A stretch of 64,000 nt of DNA from Phytoseiulus persimilis (GCA_037576195.1 CM075103.1:17546001-17610000), one strand, 5' to 3'; counted from the first letter of the stretch, positions 43,691 through 57,419 are shown. Notes: generated by a model not told the origin, from the letters alone. Numbers and translations: made by a program.

Positions 43691-44149
43691 AGAAATCAGC
43701 AGTTCTATGGCTATGGAAACAACGAAGTTGGGTCGGCATGCATTTTTCGTATGTAGCCTGACACATGGAGCTATCGGAGCTAGAATCAAGCGGTCGCGAA
43801 AAGTTTTGTCAAGTTATCTCAATAACCCAGATCTCTGCAACCGTAAAGAGAAGCGCGGCGTGGAGTCCAAGCTTTAGCCGGCCGATAAGAGGCGCATTTG
43901 CCGCGCTGCGTCAAACTCAACACGTTCGAGTACGCAAATCAGACGAGATCTTGAACTTTGTGTGACTCCGAGGCGCATTCGTCAGGTGATCAATAAGCAA
44001 GAACACCTCCAACCGGCAACAATGAGGTGCGCGCCGACCCTGAAACCTTCTAACATTCATGCTCGTCTGATTTTCGCGAAAGAAAATATGACACGAATGT
44101 GGAAAACGGTAGGTACGTTGTGAGAGAATCCTGTCGAATCATATGGAGC
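43691..44149. other. short spacer, nothing recognised
   Basis: No gene or element end was identified between the LINE and Tc1 relics. Confidence 0.35.
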
Positions 44150-44660
44150 TTCTTTGCTTGCATTTGAGACACTCTACTTCCATAGGTTCTCTTCAGCGAT
44201 GAAAAAAAGTTCTCCCTCGACGGGCCGGACGGCTTCAATCACTACTGGAGAGATTTGAGGAAGGAGCCAATAATATTTTCACGACGCAATCTCGGGGGAG
44301 GATCGGTTATGTGTTGAGGTTGCTTTGGGTCCGTGGGGAAGGTGGAACTAGCGTTTCCCTCATCAAGAATGGATTCCGTAGAATATCAAGTGGTGTTAGA
44401 TTCTAGTATTTTACCTTTTTTGAGGAGGTTCCGCTCCCTCAAACTGATATTTCAACATGATAATGCATCTGCGCAAGCCAGCTCGAGTATAAATCGATGG
44501 TTGAAATCCGAGGAGATCAAGGTTCTCAAGTGGCCAGCGCGCAGCCCCGACTTGAATCCCATGGAGAACCTCTGGGGCGTCGTCGCTCGGCGGTTATACA
44601 CGGAAAACAGGCGATTCGAAAATGTGGAGCAGTATTGGGCAAGAGACAATTAATAATCTC
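44150..44660 (+). pseudogene. Tc1-like (DD34E) transposase relic
   Basis: The plus strand reads, across a frame break near 44195, [19 protein letters not shown] (first Asp), then [12 protein letters not shown]. The frame 44333-44653 gives LIFQHDNASAQASSSINRWL and WPARSPDLNPMENLWGVV. The second Asp (HDN) and the Glu of MENLW are 34 residues apart: the DD34E spacing of Tc1. The N-terminal DNA-binding half is not recognisable, so it is inactive. Confidence 0.85.
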
Positions 44661-44839
44661 ATTTCTTCCATGCCAGATCGCGTGTTCCGGGTCATATCGA
44701 GAAAGGGGGAACAGATGAACTATTGAGAAGCCTCTGATGTGTCTTCCGATCAGATAGAATAATCGAAAATCGATTTGATTCTAAAAGCATTTCCGGCCGA
44801 TTTTCGCTGTTCATGCATCTTCCTCGATGAGGAGGATTT

Positions 44840-46300
44840 GGGGGTCACTCCAAAGCCTCGAGACATCTTTCTCCTCTCAACTTGACTCCCACACGAGGTT
44901 TAATCGGAAGGTTCCCCATGTGGTTCATAGCTACGTGGAAATTTCCACCTGATTCTAAAGGAGACATGACACGGGACACCCTTGGCGGAGCCTGGTTGGT
45001 CTCTATCCACGTTGAGCTAATATCGTTGTAGTTCATGCTAGCTCTGTTGTGCGTGTATAGTTTCTGGACTATTTCGATCATACCTCTGTCCATGCCAATG
45101 GTGTGGAGTTTTCCCCACAGTCTCTGCCTGTTTACTCGGTCATAGGCGGCTGTGCAATCAAGATAAACACATATTGGTCTTGTTTTATCGATTCTGGACA
45201 TTGCGATCGCTGAGCTGAAGATGGAGATATTGACGTCACCTCTTCTGCCTGTTCGAAATCCGTTTTGCATTTCTCCCAGTATCCCTTCGTCTCCTATCCA
45301 GGTCTGCATATTTTTCCCAAGTATTTTGGTGAAGACGAGGTACAGCACGGCTGGGATGGTAATTGGCCGATATGAGGAGAGGTCGCCCGGTTTTGAGTTT
45401 GTCTTTTCTAGCATAACGACCTTACCGTTTCTCCAGTTCCCTGGTATTTCCTCTTCTCCCTTCAGTATGTGGCTGAAGAGATCTGCCATGTCTCCCATTC
45501 CAACATCAGTGAGCTGCTTTAGGATATTCGCTGGGATTCGATCTGGGCCAGTGCTCGTCTTGGCGTGCATCTAGTTCAGGATCCGGGTGATTCCATCAGT
45601 GTTCATCTCCAAGCCGGTGGGGGTGGTTATTTCAACCAATTCCTTCACCTCTCGGTTTTGCTGCCTACCGTACAGTTTTTGTTCTGCTTAGGTGGTCAGG
45701 AAGTCTTCTAGGTTCCCTGTCGGGATTTTTTCCCCTTCCGAGTTCCTTACGTCTGCTTTACGGCGCTGTCTGTTTTGGGATCGCCGAATGTAAGCAAAAT
45801 TTTTTGGCGCACAAATTACGTGGGGCTGAGAGGATCTCTGACTGGGCGCGTCTGTCACGCTCCGCCAGCTATCTCTGGACCTCCTCTCTTACGGCTTGTT
45901 GTGCTTCTCTGACTTCCAGCTCTGTCTCGGCCGTCGGTAGATTCTGCCGTCGCTGTCGTCTCCATTCTCGATTCTCCTGTTTACGAATCGGCTGTAGTGT
46001 TGATATTTCGGGAGAGCGGGCCATGGTACAATGCGGGATCTGTGTCTCACGGCTGTATTGGTCCATCTTCTCCGTTAGGGTTCTTCGAAGAGTTTCGTGG
46101 TCAGCTTTGTTTTCAGCTCCCTCTCTTTCTAGGATGGTTTCGGACTGGGATACGATTTTCTTTGTGTCCATCGTCCGTACTGTTTTCCTCGTTTCTTTTC
46201 TGTGAACTGCCGTCTTGTTGTGCGGAGCGAGATTCGTACGCACGCCGTGATCGCAAGTATCATGAAGGAACGACGAGAGAAGTGGGCGTCAGCGCACGTA
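44840..46300 (-). mobile_element. LINE fragment: N-terminal RT half
   Basis: On the minus strand, 45570 to 44845 reads KTSTGPDRIPANILKQL, FSHILKGEEEIPGNWRNG, SSYRPITIPAVLYLVFTKIL, QNGFRTGRRGDVNISIF and motif A VYLDCTAAYDRVNR. It ends VGVKLRGERCLEALE just short of where YADD should follow. An in-frame TAG (45571-45573) separates it from the upstream linker (QNREVKELVEITTPTG). The first part (45869-46243) is a charged linker. Confidence 0.85.
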
Positions 46301-46859
46301 CAGCAAGCGAAGTTCGCGAAGAGAGACGCTACCACTGACTCGAGCGGAACGCTCGGTCGTTCGCAAGCGAGACCTGGCGACAGCTCGGGAGCTGACGGAC
46401 GACGTCAAATAGAGAGTCATGCTTCCTTTTTGGACCATTTGGAGGCAGAAACTAGTCGCTGTCTTTTCTTCTCACCGCAACCTCGCAGAATTTCGCGTTT
46501 GAGCTCTCAAGGCTGACACTCTAGCTCAGGAACTACGTCTGTCGGCTGCCAGGGCTGATGGCATCTGCGCACAGATGTTTGCTTTTGCAAATCTGATGAT
46601 TTCATGTGTGATGTGGCTCTATATCGATCGGCTCGCAGCTCAGTCATGGCTTCGCCGGTCCAATCGGGAGTCATATTGTGCGGAGTCGGGTGATCGTCGA
46701 GGGTGCTCGGTTTCATCCTCGCACGGTTCTCCCCCAACAAGAATCGAACCGAACTGAAGTCGCGATCTCGGGAAGAGCAGCTGATTTGCAAAACCTGCTC
46801 CTGCGAGTCGCCGACATCCGCTTTCGATACCTTGCGGTGGAATAACCGCTGCAAAGCCT
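46301..46859. other. spacer with protein-like repeat copy C
   Basis: Positions 46689-46755 (minus) read SVRFLLGENRARMKPSTLDD, parallel to copy A; about 70 bp of DNA around it (CTCGGTTTCATCCTCGCACG) matches 3480-3530. Nothing else was recognised. Confidence 0.45.
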
Positions 46860-47420
46860 AATCGCGAGTCACAGAATCTTCGACACACATGCATAATCTA
46901 GAACTACCTAGATCATCTTGTTTTGAAGAGCCCATCCGATGAATATAGTCAGAAACTTTGGGTCCAACCTCCAGCGATGCTCTCAGATTCCTCGACGTTC
47001 TGATTCTTCGCCCTCCTTTGGGGACCAGTCTCAAACTGTCAATGCCCTCCTGAATGTCCTCCCTCGAGCAGCTCCCAGCTTCCTCTGACTCCAAGTCGCT
47101 GCTTTCGGTTCTGAGATCATCGTTGCTGTGCAAGTGCATTCGAGATCCCCGTTTCCTTGAAGGACTTCATCACGATCCTTCAATTGATGCCTTAACATAC
47201 GTGCGACGCACATAATAGCTACTTTTACTGTGCTTGGTCTCTTGATCTCACCGGATGCGTAGACTTGCATCTGGAAGATTGAGTCCACCGCGTACAGTGC
47301 TCTCTCATGGACGGCTTGTTGATGGAAAAATCAAGAGGCTGCAGGTGATGAGTTAGATCTTCAGGAATGATTGCTGGCCGAGTCCTCCTTTCAGAACTGT
47401 GTAAGACCATCGTTCAACAG
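46860..47420 (-). pseudogene. Tigger/pogo transposase relic 2
   Basis: The minus strand reads AIIPEDLTHHLQPLDFSINK, the C-terminal QPLD motif of Tigger transposases. It then reads SGEIKRPSTVKVAIMCVA and, after a frame change, VMKSFKETGISNAL (usual form I..SFKKCGISNA). Only this C-terminal part remains. Confidence 0.78.
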
Positions 47421-47726
47421 GAGCCATCACACAAGATGCCACTAGTTCGGCGAGCAAACCAAATATGCGAAGAAGGGTCGATCGTCTCATGATTTTCGGC
47501 GATTCCGCTCAAACATCATTAAATCAAATTCCTCTCGAACAGGGTCTCTGCACTTCCGCTGTGCCGAACTAAATGCTGAGAGCAACTTTCACGTCTGTCA
47601 GTTCATTTCTGTTCGATTCTCAGCGCCAAATTCCAGATCTCAGTCCTCCTTAGTATGCTCATCAGATAACAGGCTTTCCCGACAAATCATGTGCTTGTCA
47701 GATGAGATACGCCCTCGAATTTTGAG
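47421..47726. other. spacer, nothing recognised
   Basis: No feature was seen. Confidence 0.35.
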
Positions 47727-47823
47727 TTCGGTTGAAAATTGCGGTTGAATGCGGTTACAACCGCAATTCGCTTGCAGTTATTGTGATTAATAACCGCGGT
47801 TAATTTACCGTTGCAAAGCCTAG
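47727..47823 (+). repeat. GCGGTTA-palindrome dispersed repeat, copy 4
   Basis: GCGGTTGAATGCGGTTACAA, CCGCAATTCGC and TAACCGCGGTTAATTTACC, ending TTGCAAAGCCTAG like copy 3. Confidence 0.6.
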
Positions 47824-47978
47824 TCTGGACCACGGAAAGAGCATCGACATGGTAGAAAGCCTTTCATCTCATGGATGACGGAGCTGAGCGCAAGCTTCCG
47901 TACGAGCGGACCGTCGGGGAGGGGCGAAAAGAGCTTGCGACAACAAGGGTCTCGAAGTCCGTGTTCTAAATTTTCAAG

Positions 47979-48110
47979 ACCCCAAACAATATGGTGAGAT
48001 TGATCTCGGAATCACCCCCATGAACCCTCGAAAGTATGGTCAGATCGATCGCGGAATCGCCTTCATGGACCCCAAAATTATGGTGAGATCGAACTCGGAT
48101 CACCCCCGAG
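47979..48110 (-). repeat. displaced copy of the 45-bp minisatellite (about 3 units)
   Basis: Three units of 45 bp (the last shortened), for example ACCCTCGAAAGTATGGTCAG followed by ATCGATCGCGGAATCGCC. Complemented, they read GGTGATTCCGAGATCAATCT, the core of the 11.4-14.75 kb array, about 33 kb away and inverted. More diverged than any unit of the main array. Confidence 0.75.
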
Positions 48111-48119
48111 TAATATTCC

Positions 48120-48650
48120 CTTATTAGGTGAACCTCTTCAACGTACGCCTGGGCAGTTGTTCCCTGCCCAGTGAACGGAACAACGGGGAGATGATTATTA
48201 TCATTCCCAACTACAAAGGCTGTCCCTCCGACCCAAAATACTGGGAAGGCACAATCAAGAAGAGCTATTTGTTCAATCACCTGTCCGGAATGATCTTGGC
48301 ACGTCTGGTCCCTTTCCTCGACATTCGCGGAATCATCCCAGATGAGCAACACGGTTTCCGAAACGGACGATCCACACTTACAGCGTGCGAGACACCCCGG
48401 AGGACATCAAACGAGCACACCCGACCTTCGCACTGCCTGCACGCAGTCTTCATCGATCTTGGCTCTGCGTTCGATGCCTTACCAAGAACGCACACTTGAG
48501 CTGGTAGCAGAAGGCGGAGTACCGGTGGGGCCGCCCGACCTCATTCGAGGGAATCTCCAAGAAAACCTGATTGACATTGGCGACGGCGTAGCCATAACAA
48601 AGGGCGTGGCGCAAACCAACGGCTCCGCGCGGGGAGAGAACTCGAGTTGC
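48120..48650 (+). mobile_element. RT fragment of a second LINE family
   Basis: The plus strand reads LPSERNNGEMIIIIPNYKG, SYLFNHLSGMILARLVPFL, DIRGIIPDEQHGFRNGRSTL and motif A HAVFIDLGSAFDALPR. After a frame change it reads ENLIDIGDGVAITKGVAQTN, then a degenerate GVPQGD motif (GSARGEN). The wording differs from the other LINE pieces, so it is a separate family. It is truncated before the YADD motif. Confidence 0.8.
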
Positions 48651-48789
48651 GGATATTAGGCGATACTCAACGATAACGGCAGTTTCTAGTCTTCTCCGGC
48701 GGAGGTAGGCTGGCGCTCCGAAACAGGCGCGAACGGAATGGCGCTCATGTTACTGCGTCACCTCCGCCGGTGATTCTATGGACTGAAAT

Positions 48790-48904
48790 GAGCTGTCCGG
48801 CGACGAGTCACCTCAGCGACGAGTTGTTCCGCGATGAGTCGCTCTGGCGCCAAATCGTCAGCGAAGAGCTGTCCGGCGACCAGATGTCGGCGACGAGTTG
48901 TCCT
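48790..48904 (+). repeat. 15-bp module array (GAGTTGTCCGGCGAC)
   Basis: Degenerate tandem modules such as GAGCTGTCCGGCGAC, GAGTTGTTCCGCGAT and GAGCTGTCCGGCGACC. Module length is like that of the foldback arms, but no inverted partner was found nearby. Confidence 0.55.
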
Positions 48905-49204
48905 GCTCCGAGAAGAAGTGTAGAGAACTCGAAGAAGTTCAACCTGAGTCCGCAACCACACCAGCAATAAACCCCGACTCATGGGAGAGAGGGGACTGTA
49001 ACTACCGGCACGTCATCACTAGATTCAGTGTACACGAATTCCACCATCGTCTCTGCTCATCCAAAATCTTTCTCGAACCGGCATATTGATCCCGATGAGA
49101 CCGATGCGGAGAGTATTATGACCTTATGGCACGCAAGGAAATGTTTGTTCATTCCAACTCTCGACGGCCTTGCCAACGGGGAGCGCGTCAGCTGGGCCTC
49201 GCCG

Positions 49205-49352
49205 TCAACTTCCGAGCGGACCGGCAGGCAGCGGACTCGAAGCGGGTTGGGAGATTGGGTGAGGTTAGGTTAGGGCTCGGGCGAGCGATGCGAGCAGATC
49301 GACAGCCAGCGCACTCGAAATCGTGTGGGGAATCCGGTGAGATCAGGTTAAG
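49205..49352 (+). repeat. two imperfect direct repeats of about 61-80 bp
   Basis: GAGCGGACCGGCAGGCAGCG...GAGGTTAGGTTAGG and GAGCAGATCGACAGCCAGCG...GAGATCAGGTTAAGG follow each other. No coding signal is clear. Confidence 0.45.
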
Positions 49353-49385
49353 GCCCCTGTTGAACCCGTGGCCCGATAGACGCCA

Positions 49386-49879
49386 TGGCCCAGCTGACGG
49401 CGAAGCCCAGTTGACGCGGTGTGCAACCGGGAGCTCGAAAACCCGGCAGCTGGAAAAAAAATCCAGGGAGCTCGACAACCCGGCATCTCGAAAACTCTTT
49501 CCCCCGAATCGGGTCCGATTTGAACACAACGAACCTTCTGGGTAGAGAGTGGAGAAGCTGATACGAGAAAAGAGTATCACGAGGTTTTCGCGATTGGTAC
49601 CACACATATCTCCCAGTGCGACCCAGGGAGATCAAGATACAATCGGTATCCAAATCCGCTTGGATGTCCCTCCTAGTATGTTCGCTGTCCTATTCGGGAA
49701 CTCGAAGGGTCTGCATAGAAGGTCCGTTGGGATCGAACGGAACCTAATTTTAGGGAGAGGGGTTTCGAGCTCCCGGGCTTTCGAGCTCCCGGGATTTTTT
49801 CCGAGCTCCTGGGTTTTCGAGCTCCCGGGTTTTCGAGCTCCCGGCCTGTAACCGTTGACGCCAGGGCCCAGTTTACGGG
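49386..49879. mobile_element. third foldback element with GGGAGCTCGAAAACCC modules
   Basis: The left array 49427-49497 reads CCGGGAGCTCGAAAACCCGG, CCAGGGAGCTCGACAACCCG and so on. The right array 49761-49844 is its inverse; complemented it reads CCGGGAGCTCGAAAACCCGG, CCAGGAGCTCGG, ATCCCGGGAGCTCG. Outside both arrays inverted flanks match: CCCAGTTGACGCGGTGTGCAACC and, complemented from the right, AAACTGGGCCCTGGCGTCAACGG (given in part). The interior of about 260 bp shows no gene. Confidence 0.7.
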
Positions 49880-50099
49880 AACCCACATATTTTATATCAT
49901 TTTTCCTTATCATGGGAAAGTGACACTCTAGTGTGAAAACACTCAGAATGGATCAGAGGTCGGGTTCTGTGGTTCGCAGTGCGGAATACACTTCGTTACA
50001 ACGTGTCTTGCTCCTGATGTCTGTTCCTGAACTGCAGGCTGCCGCGGGAATCCATGTCGACAAAACATTTCCGTTGAGGTGTGGGTACCGGTGCTTGGC

Positions 50100-50945
50100 G
50101 GGCCAAACCATAAATTACACCGACTGTCCAGGAATGGTTCGGTCTTCTTGAAATCCGTCTGAGCGCTCCAAACTTGCCGGTCCGGTAACTTTTGAGGACC
50201 AGGCGCGAAACCCTCGCAAGTCACCGAACAGAGTGTATCCGACCGATTCGACTGCAATGGAGTCTAGCCTCATAGCGATCTGATCATTCTCCAGTTCGTT
50301 GCAGAGTTCAAGGCCTTGAAGAATCAGTTGTCGTTCAGTTCGCCCAAACACCAAGCTCGATGTCTCCTCGAAAATGCGTCCGTCTGGAGAGCCCCCGCTC
50401 CGGCTCTCGAATCTGTGGAGTATTCCGTGATCCTCGCGAAGCTCACAGATTCTGTATGGGCCAGATTTGTGGGGCGGATTGTATAAGACAGAAACCTCTT
50501 CATTCCGATTCAGTCGCGATGATCCTGAACATGATTCGTCTCTGAAAGTCTCAATACCTGATCCGATTCGTTCCGGAACCTCCGTTGAGTCTCGACTTCC
50601 ATGAAATCGTATTCGGCGCTAAATAAATGATGGTTGCAGGCAACAGGGAGCCGAAAGACAGCTGACGTGGAGCTTAAGAGTCAGCTCATATTTTCCAGGA
50701 TGCCTCGAAACAGATACCTGAGCCGCGAGGGTTATTTGATGGAACTCTTGGCAGAATATCTTCTTCCTCAAACCAATCACCGTAAATGAGAACCAACACC
50801 GCGTGTTCCATGTACAGAAGCGAGCACAGCCTAAAATATCGGCCCCACCTCCAATCTGACTGCGATTCCAATCTTCATCGAGAACTCTGCAGATCAGACG
50901 CTACACGACTTCGGATTTCCTCGACTGGGAAGATAATGTTCGTCT
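50100..50945 (-). pseudogene. gene-like spacer relic, copy in unit 4
   Basis: The minus strand reads, from high to low coordinates, MKIGIAVRLEVGPI, MEHAVLVLIYGDWFEEED, QLSFGSLLPAT, then RQLILQGLELCNELENDQ and CEGFAPGP. The order and strand are as in the unit 3 spacer (35.7 and 32.05 kb) once the LINE and mariner there are removed. Every frame is interrupted. The family is unknown. Confidence 0.45.
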
Positions 50946-52146
50946 AGATCAGGGATGGGCAACTGGGGTGTTGAGAGCTACCGGTAGCTCCTGCCTTCCT
51001 TTTCAGTAGCTCCTGTCAATCATTCAGGTGTTTTTTTCTGCCGAGTATGCGTTCCTCGCGATTCTTCGGGAATTTACTCAGTATCTGAGATTGATTCTCA
51101 TGGCCATTGAGGCAGAACTCAGTTTCTCCGGGAAGAAGGTTTTCAGTGTGCACATCGGGTGCAGTCTGCCGCCGTGGAACACAGTTTTCCGGATACCACA
51201 GATCCCCAAAAAAACTAGCGCGGATACTCTCTGAGGCTGAGTTCTCAAGGAACGCTTCTTTCACTCGGATCAAGCCATTTTCATTGACCCTGGCCACAAC
51301 CTTTCATAAAATGCATCTCGATTGGCTCATTGCCGTGCATCCTCGAGCCCTCGAACGGGGCTAAAGGAGGCAGACGAACGTTGTCAAAAGGGGCATCATC
51401 CACTCATCCTGGAGTCGAGACGACGGCTTCCTCGAAGCTGTGAAACCCTGAGGCGCTGTGGATTCCAACCGGATTCACGTACGATCCGAGGGGAACGACG
51501 AGTACCAGTGGCTCGACTGGTCGCTGCCGCGACGATACAGCCTGCATACATCGACGGGCACACCCGAGGGAGAGACTCAATTCGTGGACCTTCATGAATG
51601 TTGCTTTTCGGATTGTCAACTCGATTCGCGGCGAACCTCTGCATAGACGGCGTTTCAATAATCAGCTTGGCGAGATTACGCCCGACTTGGTTCTTTGTAC
51701 TGATGTAATATGGCCAAGTCGGGCCCGTTATCCGCAAGGATTCGGGAATCTCTAGATCGATAACATAACCACTCGATGAGGAGGGTGACGAAATCCGAGT
51801 TCTCATGAAAATCACTGGAAATGCCTCGCAATTTAGAAAAAGATCGACCCATGCCTACCCCCTTATGAGCAGTGGCTCACGTTGGAGGATCCTCGATGGG
51901 GAACTATCGCGTTGACCGCCGGAAAAATTTACTGTTTTCAATTTCCTACAAACTAACAGCCTGGGTACGCGGGTGCCCATTCGGTATAGCTCCGGGCGAA
52001 TCAGCCAGCGTCAGAGTAGCTCCTGTGCCCCGAAAGGTTGCTCACCCTAGGTCTAGATCTACTCTTGCCAGAGAAGCCGTTCCGTCGACTGTAATGCTGA
52101 TGGATGTGCCAATATCTACTAGGCGGCCGATCTCATATAATTTGAT
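50946..52146. other. spacer before H2A copy 4, nothing recognised
   Basis: CAGGGATGGGCAACTG near 50950 resembles a hAT end, and the palindrome AGCTACCGGTAGCT follows; no matching right end was found. No gene was recognised. Confidence 0.35.
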
Positions 52147-52162
52147 GGCCCTGAGAAGGGCC
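52147..52162 (-). terminator. histone 3' stem-loop of H2A copy 4
   Basis: GGCCCTTCTCAGGGCC on the minus strand. Confidence 0.96.
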
Positions 52163-52190
52163 TTTTTTTGCGCTTGCTAGGCGATGGAGC

Positions 52191-52776
<586 letters not shown>

Positions 52777-53151
52777 ATGCCGCCCGCAGCAAGTGGAAAG
52801 GCCGTGAAGAAGGCCGGCAAGGCTCAGAAAAACGTGCGTGCCACGGACAAGAAGAAGAAGAAGCGCAGGAGGAAGGAGTCCTTCTCGATCTACATCTACA
52901 AGGTGTTGAAACAAGTTCACCCCGACACCGGCATCTCGTCGAAGGCCATGTCCATCATGAACTCGTTCGTCAACGACATCTTCGAGCGCATCGCCGCCGA
53001 GGCTTCCCGTCTGTCGCACTACAACAAACGATCCACCATCACCTCCCGGGAAATCCAGACCGCCGTGAGGCTCCTTCTCCCCGGAGAGTTGGCCAAGCAC
53101 GCCGTCTCTGAAGGAACCAAGGCTGTCACCAAGTACACCTCTTCCAAGTAG
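52777..53151 (+). CDS. H2B: core histone H2B, unit 4
   Basis: Intact, 124 codons, identical in protein to copies 1 and 3; its codons resemble the broken unit 2 copy (AACAAACGATCC), which supports a close tie between units 2 and 4. The C-terminus is VTKYTSSK and the stop is TAG. Confidence 0.98.
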   Translation: MPPAASGKAVKKAGKAQKNVRATDKKKKKRRRKESFSIYIYKVLKQVHPDTGISSKAMSIMNSFVNDIFERIAAEASRLSHYNKRSTITSREIQTAVRLLLPGELAKHAVSEGTKAVTKYTSSK

Positions 53152-53190
53152 AGCCACCCACGCCGCTCTGTTGGCGCTCTGCGGAAAAAA

Positions 53191-53206
53191 GGCCCTTTTC
53201 AGGGCC
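53191..53206 (+). terminator. histone 3' stem-loop of H2B copy 4
   Basis: GGCCCTTTTCAGGGCC. The distance from the stop is 39 bases, against 29 in unit 1, because GCTCTGTTGGCGCTCTG carries a small local repeat. Confidence 0.96.
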
Positions 53207-53929
53207 ACCAAACATTAAAAGATCGATGTCTCTTGTCGAGTTCAGCCATTAACCGCACTTCCAGGATTAGATTCCGCGAGTCATTGCGTGATTATCTCGC
53301 GGAGGCTCGTCGGTATCCCCTCATGGTGTGTCCCGGTCTGAAACTATCAAAATATTCGACTTTTGGAAGAGTCCCGATGCCGTGTACGATTTAAAGCCGC
53401 ATTTCTCGGTCCATTCCATCGGAATGATGTGAGACTCCGTATGCCCAGAATGATTTCCTCATGATCTCGCCTAACACACGCCGCCCGCGCATTCGCTCGC
53501 AACTTCGTTCAGAGCTCCTTCTGGGATATCTGTTCACTTTCTGAAAGATATAGACGCCGACTTCGGTCATGCTTGCGCGTGACTGCAGAATTTTGGTAGG
53601 AGGCGCATTTTCCGGAAACTGCGGCTCTACTCACAGAGTCGAGAGACAGTTTCGACGGCGCTTGTGAGTACTTTCTCACTAATTCTTCTGTCGCCTACGG
53701 TACTTCATGCTGTCAGAGCCATCTCCCTATTTTTGCGAACCGAATGAAGTGCTCATTATCATGGAAATTAATTCTTCCCGAGGAAGGAATCATTCGTTTC
53801 TCACAGAAAGACTTTGAGGGCTCGTAGGCCTCAGTTCCAACGAAAACTAGGCCTAACCTGCCCGAATGTCGTCGTACCAGATCGAAGCTATGACCGTTAC
53901 AGGGGGTAGGCGATCTCTCATACTTTGGT
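53207..53929. other. H2B-H3 spacer, units 4/5
   Basis: Paralogous intergenic DNA, the shortest of these spacers. No gene was seen. Confidence 0.5.
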
Positions 53930-53945
53930 GGCCCTGAAAAGGGCC
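53930..53945 (-). terminator. histone 3' stem-loop of H3 copy 5
   Basis: The minus strand reads GGCCCTTTTCAGGGCC; the only intact H3 copy with the UUUC loop. Confidence 0.96.
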
Positions 53946-53979
53946 GTTTTTTTTCATCCTGGTGTGACGAGCGAATCGC

Positions 53980-55660
<1,681 letters not shown>

Positions 55661-55695
55661 GCTCATCATCGATTCGACTCGTCGTCGAAAAAAAA

Positions 55696-55711
55696 GGCCC
55701 TTTTCAGGGCC
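55696..55711 (+). terminator. histone 3' stem-loop of H4 copy 5
   Basis: GGCCCTTTTCAGGGCC, then CATTGCGAGATTC as in unit 1. Confidence 0.96.
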
Positions 55712-57419
55712 ACCAAACATTGCGAGATTCAGCCACGTTCAGCATAGGGTGTCGCTCTTTTCCTCGATAGATTCGAAGATCACCACGATTCACTCCGTTT
55801 GTAGGGAAGTGGTACTTGTCGATCTACGATGCCAGAGCTCCGCTTGTTGTAGGGCGGTGTGCGGTTCTATGTCGACAATTGTCGACTTCCTTCTCCTAAT
55901 CACAGCGTGGCCGTCTCTATCGTGGTCCAAAGTCACCCAACGCGTTGAATGGGTCTCGATAGGTGGGTGACCAAGGGGTTCAATAGGCTGCGAAGAAGTT
56001 CGAGCTAACTTGTGTTGAAGAACTCATCGATAAAATCAGAGGGACATACCAGAGGAAGAGAACAATCAGGGAAGATGGCAGTGCTGTCTGGATCTACGAA
56101 AAGAACAACTTTTCTCAATATTCACCAAACTCAGTGAATGAGTATGGCACGATTTCAACACCAGAGAGTACCTCAGAAACTCAGGTGCGACTGGCTTTTT
56201 GAGATCACGAAACGAAACGGGGAAGGACCGACCGTGAGGCAAACTCGTCGGACTTTTCAAGAACCGCATATGCGATAGAGTTTCGAGCCACAAGGCGGGG
56301 GCTCCCGCAAGACTCTAAGCCGACTTCACGTAACCCCCGATCGGGTTGCTAACTGATTCGGATTCGATGCACGGATATATGCTCTAGCTGTCGAACGACC
56401 GTCAGCGCATCGAAAGTAGGAGCGAGAGTCGCGGAAGTTTAGGCTACGCCGTGTGAGCAGACGGCTGCGAAGGAATGACTTCATCAGCCTGGAAAGAGCT
56501 TCAGCTCGCCCTCTGTATGGCCTGCGGCCGATGTGCCCTTCGCTGATCTCCCGTTCCTGGATCGGCTGTAGGTCAGCTGAGAGCCGATAAACGTTCGACA
56601 GGGGAGGCTTGAGATCTACAGCGGGACACGCCCGGAAGGTTGCGAACAATGTTTCGAGTTTGATCGTTACGGGTGAGGTTATTGATTGATTCCTCAATGC
56701 GTTACCTAAGAACTTTTTCGTCCGCATCTCACGCCTCGAGGGGTCGATCTCCCCGAATGGTATGCTCTGCTCTACTGCGTTCCTCCCCGGGCGAGTGCCA
56801 AAAGCGAAGTTCTCTTGTCGCTCGTGTAACGCACTAACGGTGTGACGCCTCGCTCTTTACGCACTCGATCTAGGGTCAGGCCTGGTTTGAGAATTGCCTT
56901 TCTCCATGTCGGTCTCATCTTTTCTCCCATACGTTCCTTCACGGCTGTGTTGGAGAGTCCTAGTTCAGGTCTTCCATAATCTGCTTATCCAAGAAGAATG
57001 CTCAAGCATGGAGAACCGTCTTCTGAAAGTTCTGGGTGTCGCGTCGCCGTGAGCAGTTATCCGACGAGCGCTCTGTCTCCCCTCCCGAGATGACGTCCAT
57101 GCCAGCCTTCACGAGGGGTTCAAAACGCGCTGATCACTCTGCCATCTCGTCGGTTCGAACAACTTCGAGACGATCTTGTACCATGCTCGAGCGCATGATT
57201 TCTTTTTGACAGGCTCCTAGATTCTCGGGGTTCGCATCAGTTCCCTAGACTGAGTTAGCCAGAAAATCAAGCTTAAGTGTCCGAAAAATAGGAGACAGGA
57301 TTCAGGAACTCTGGCTCCGCAACTCAGCTTGAGGCAGATGTTCCCGGGCATAGCTCGTTCCTGTAATCTCCGTTCAGATTCGACGGATCTCACCCTAATC
57401 TCTTAGTATTGTATTCTCA
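55712..57419. other. spacer, nothing recognised
   Basis: The first 40 bases match other H4 3' flanks. A 133-codon minus frame (56326-56727) is rich in Arg and Ser and has no recognisable domain. Confidence 0.4.

Noticed and set aside
49255-49275. TTAGG telomeric repeat
   Set aside because: Only two copies (GGTTAGGTTAGGG) occur, inside an imperfect direct repeat.
50946-51000. Complete hAT element starting at CAGGGATGGGCAACTG
   Set aside because: No matching right end or 8-bp duplication could be found; kept only as a note in the spacer entry.
55712-57419. Arg/Ser-rich frame 56326-56727 as a gene
   Set aside because: No motif, no homologous text elsewhere in the window, and no promoter or processing signal.
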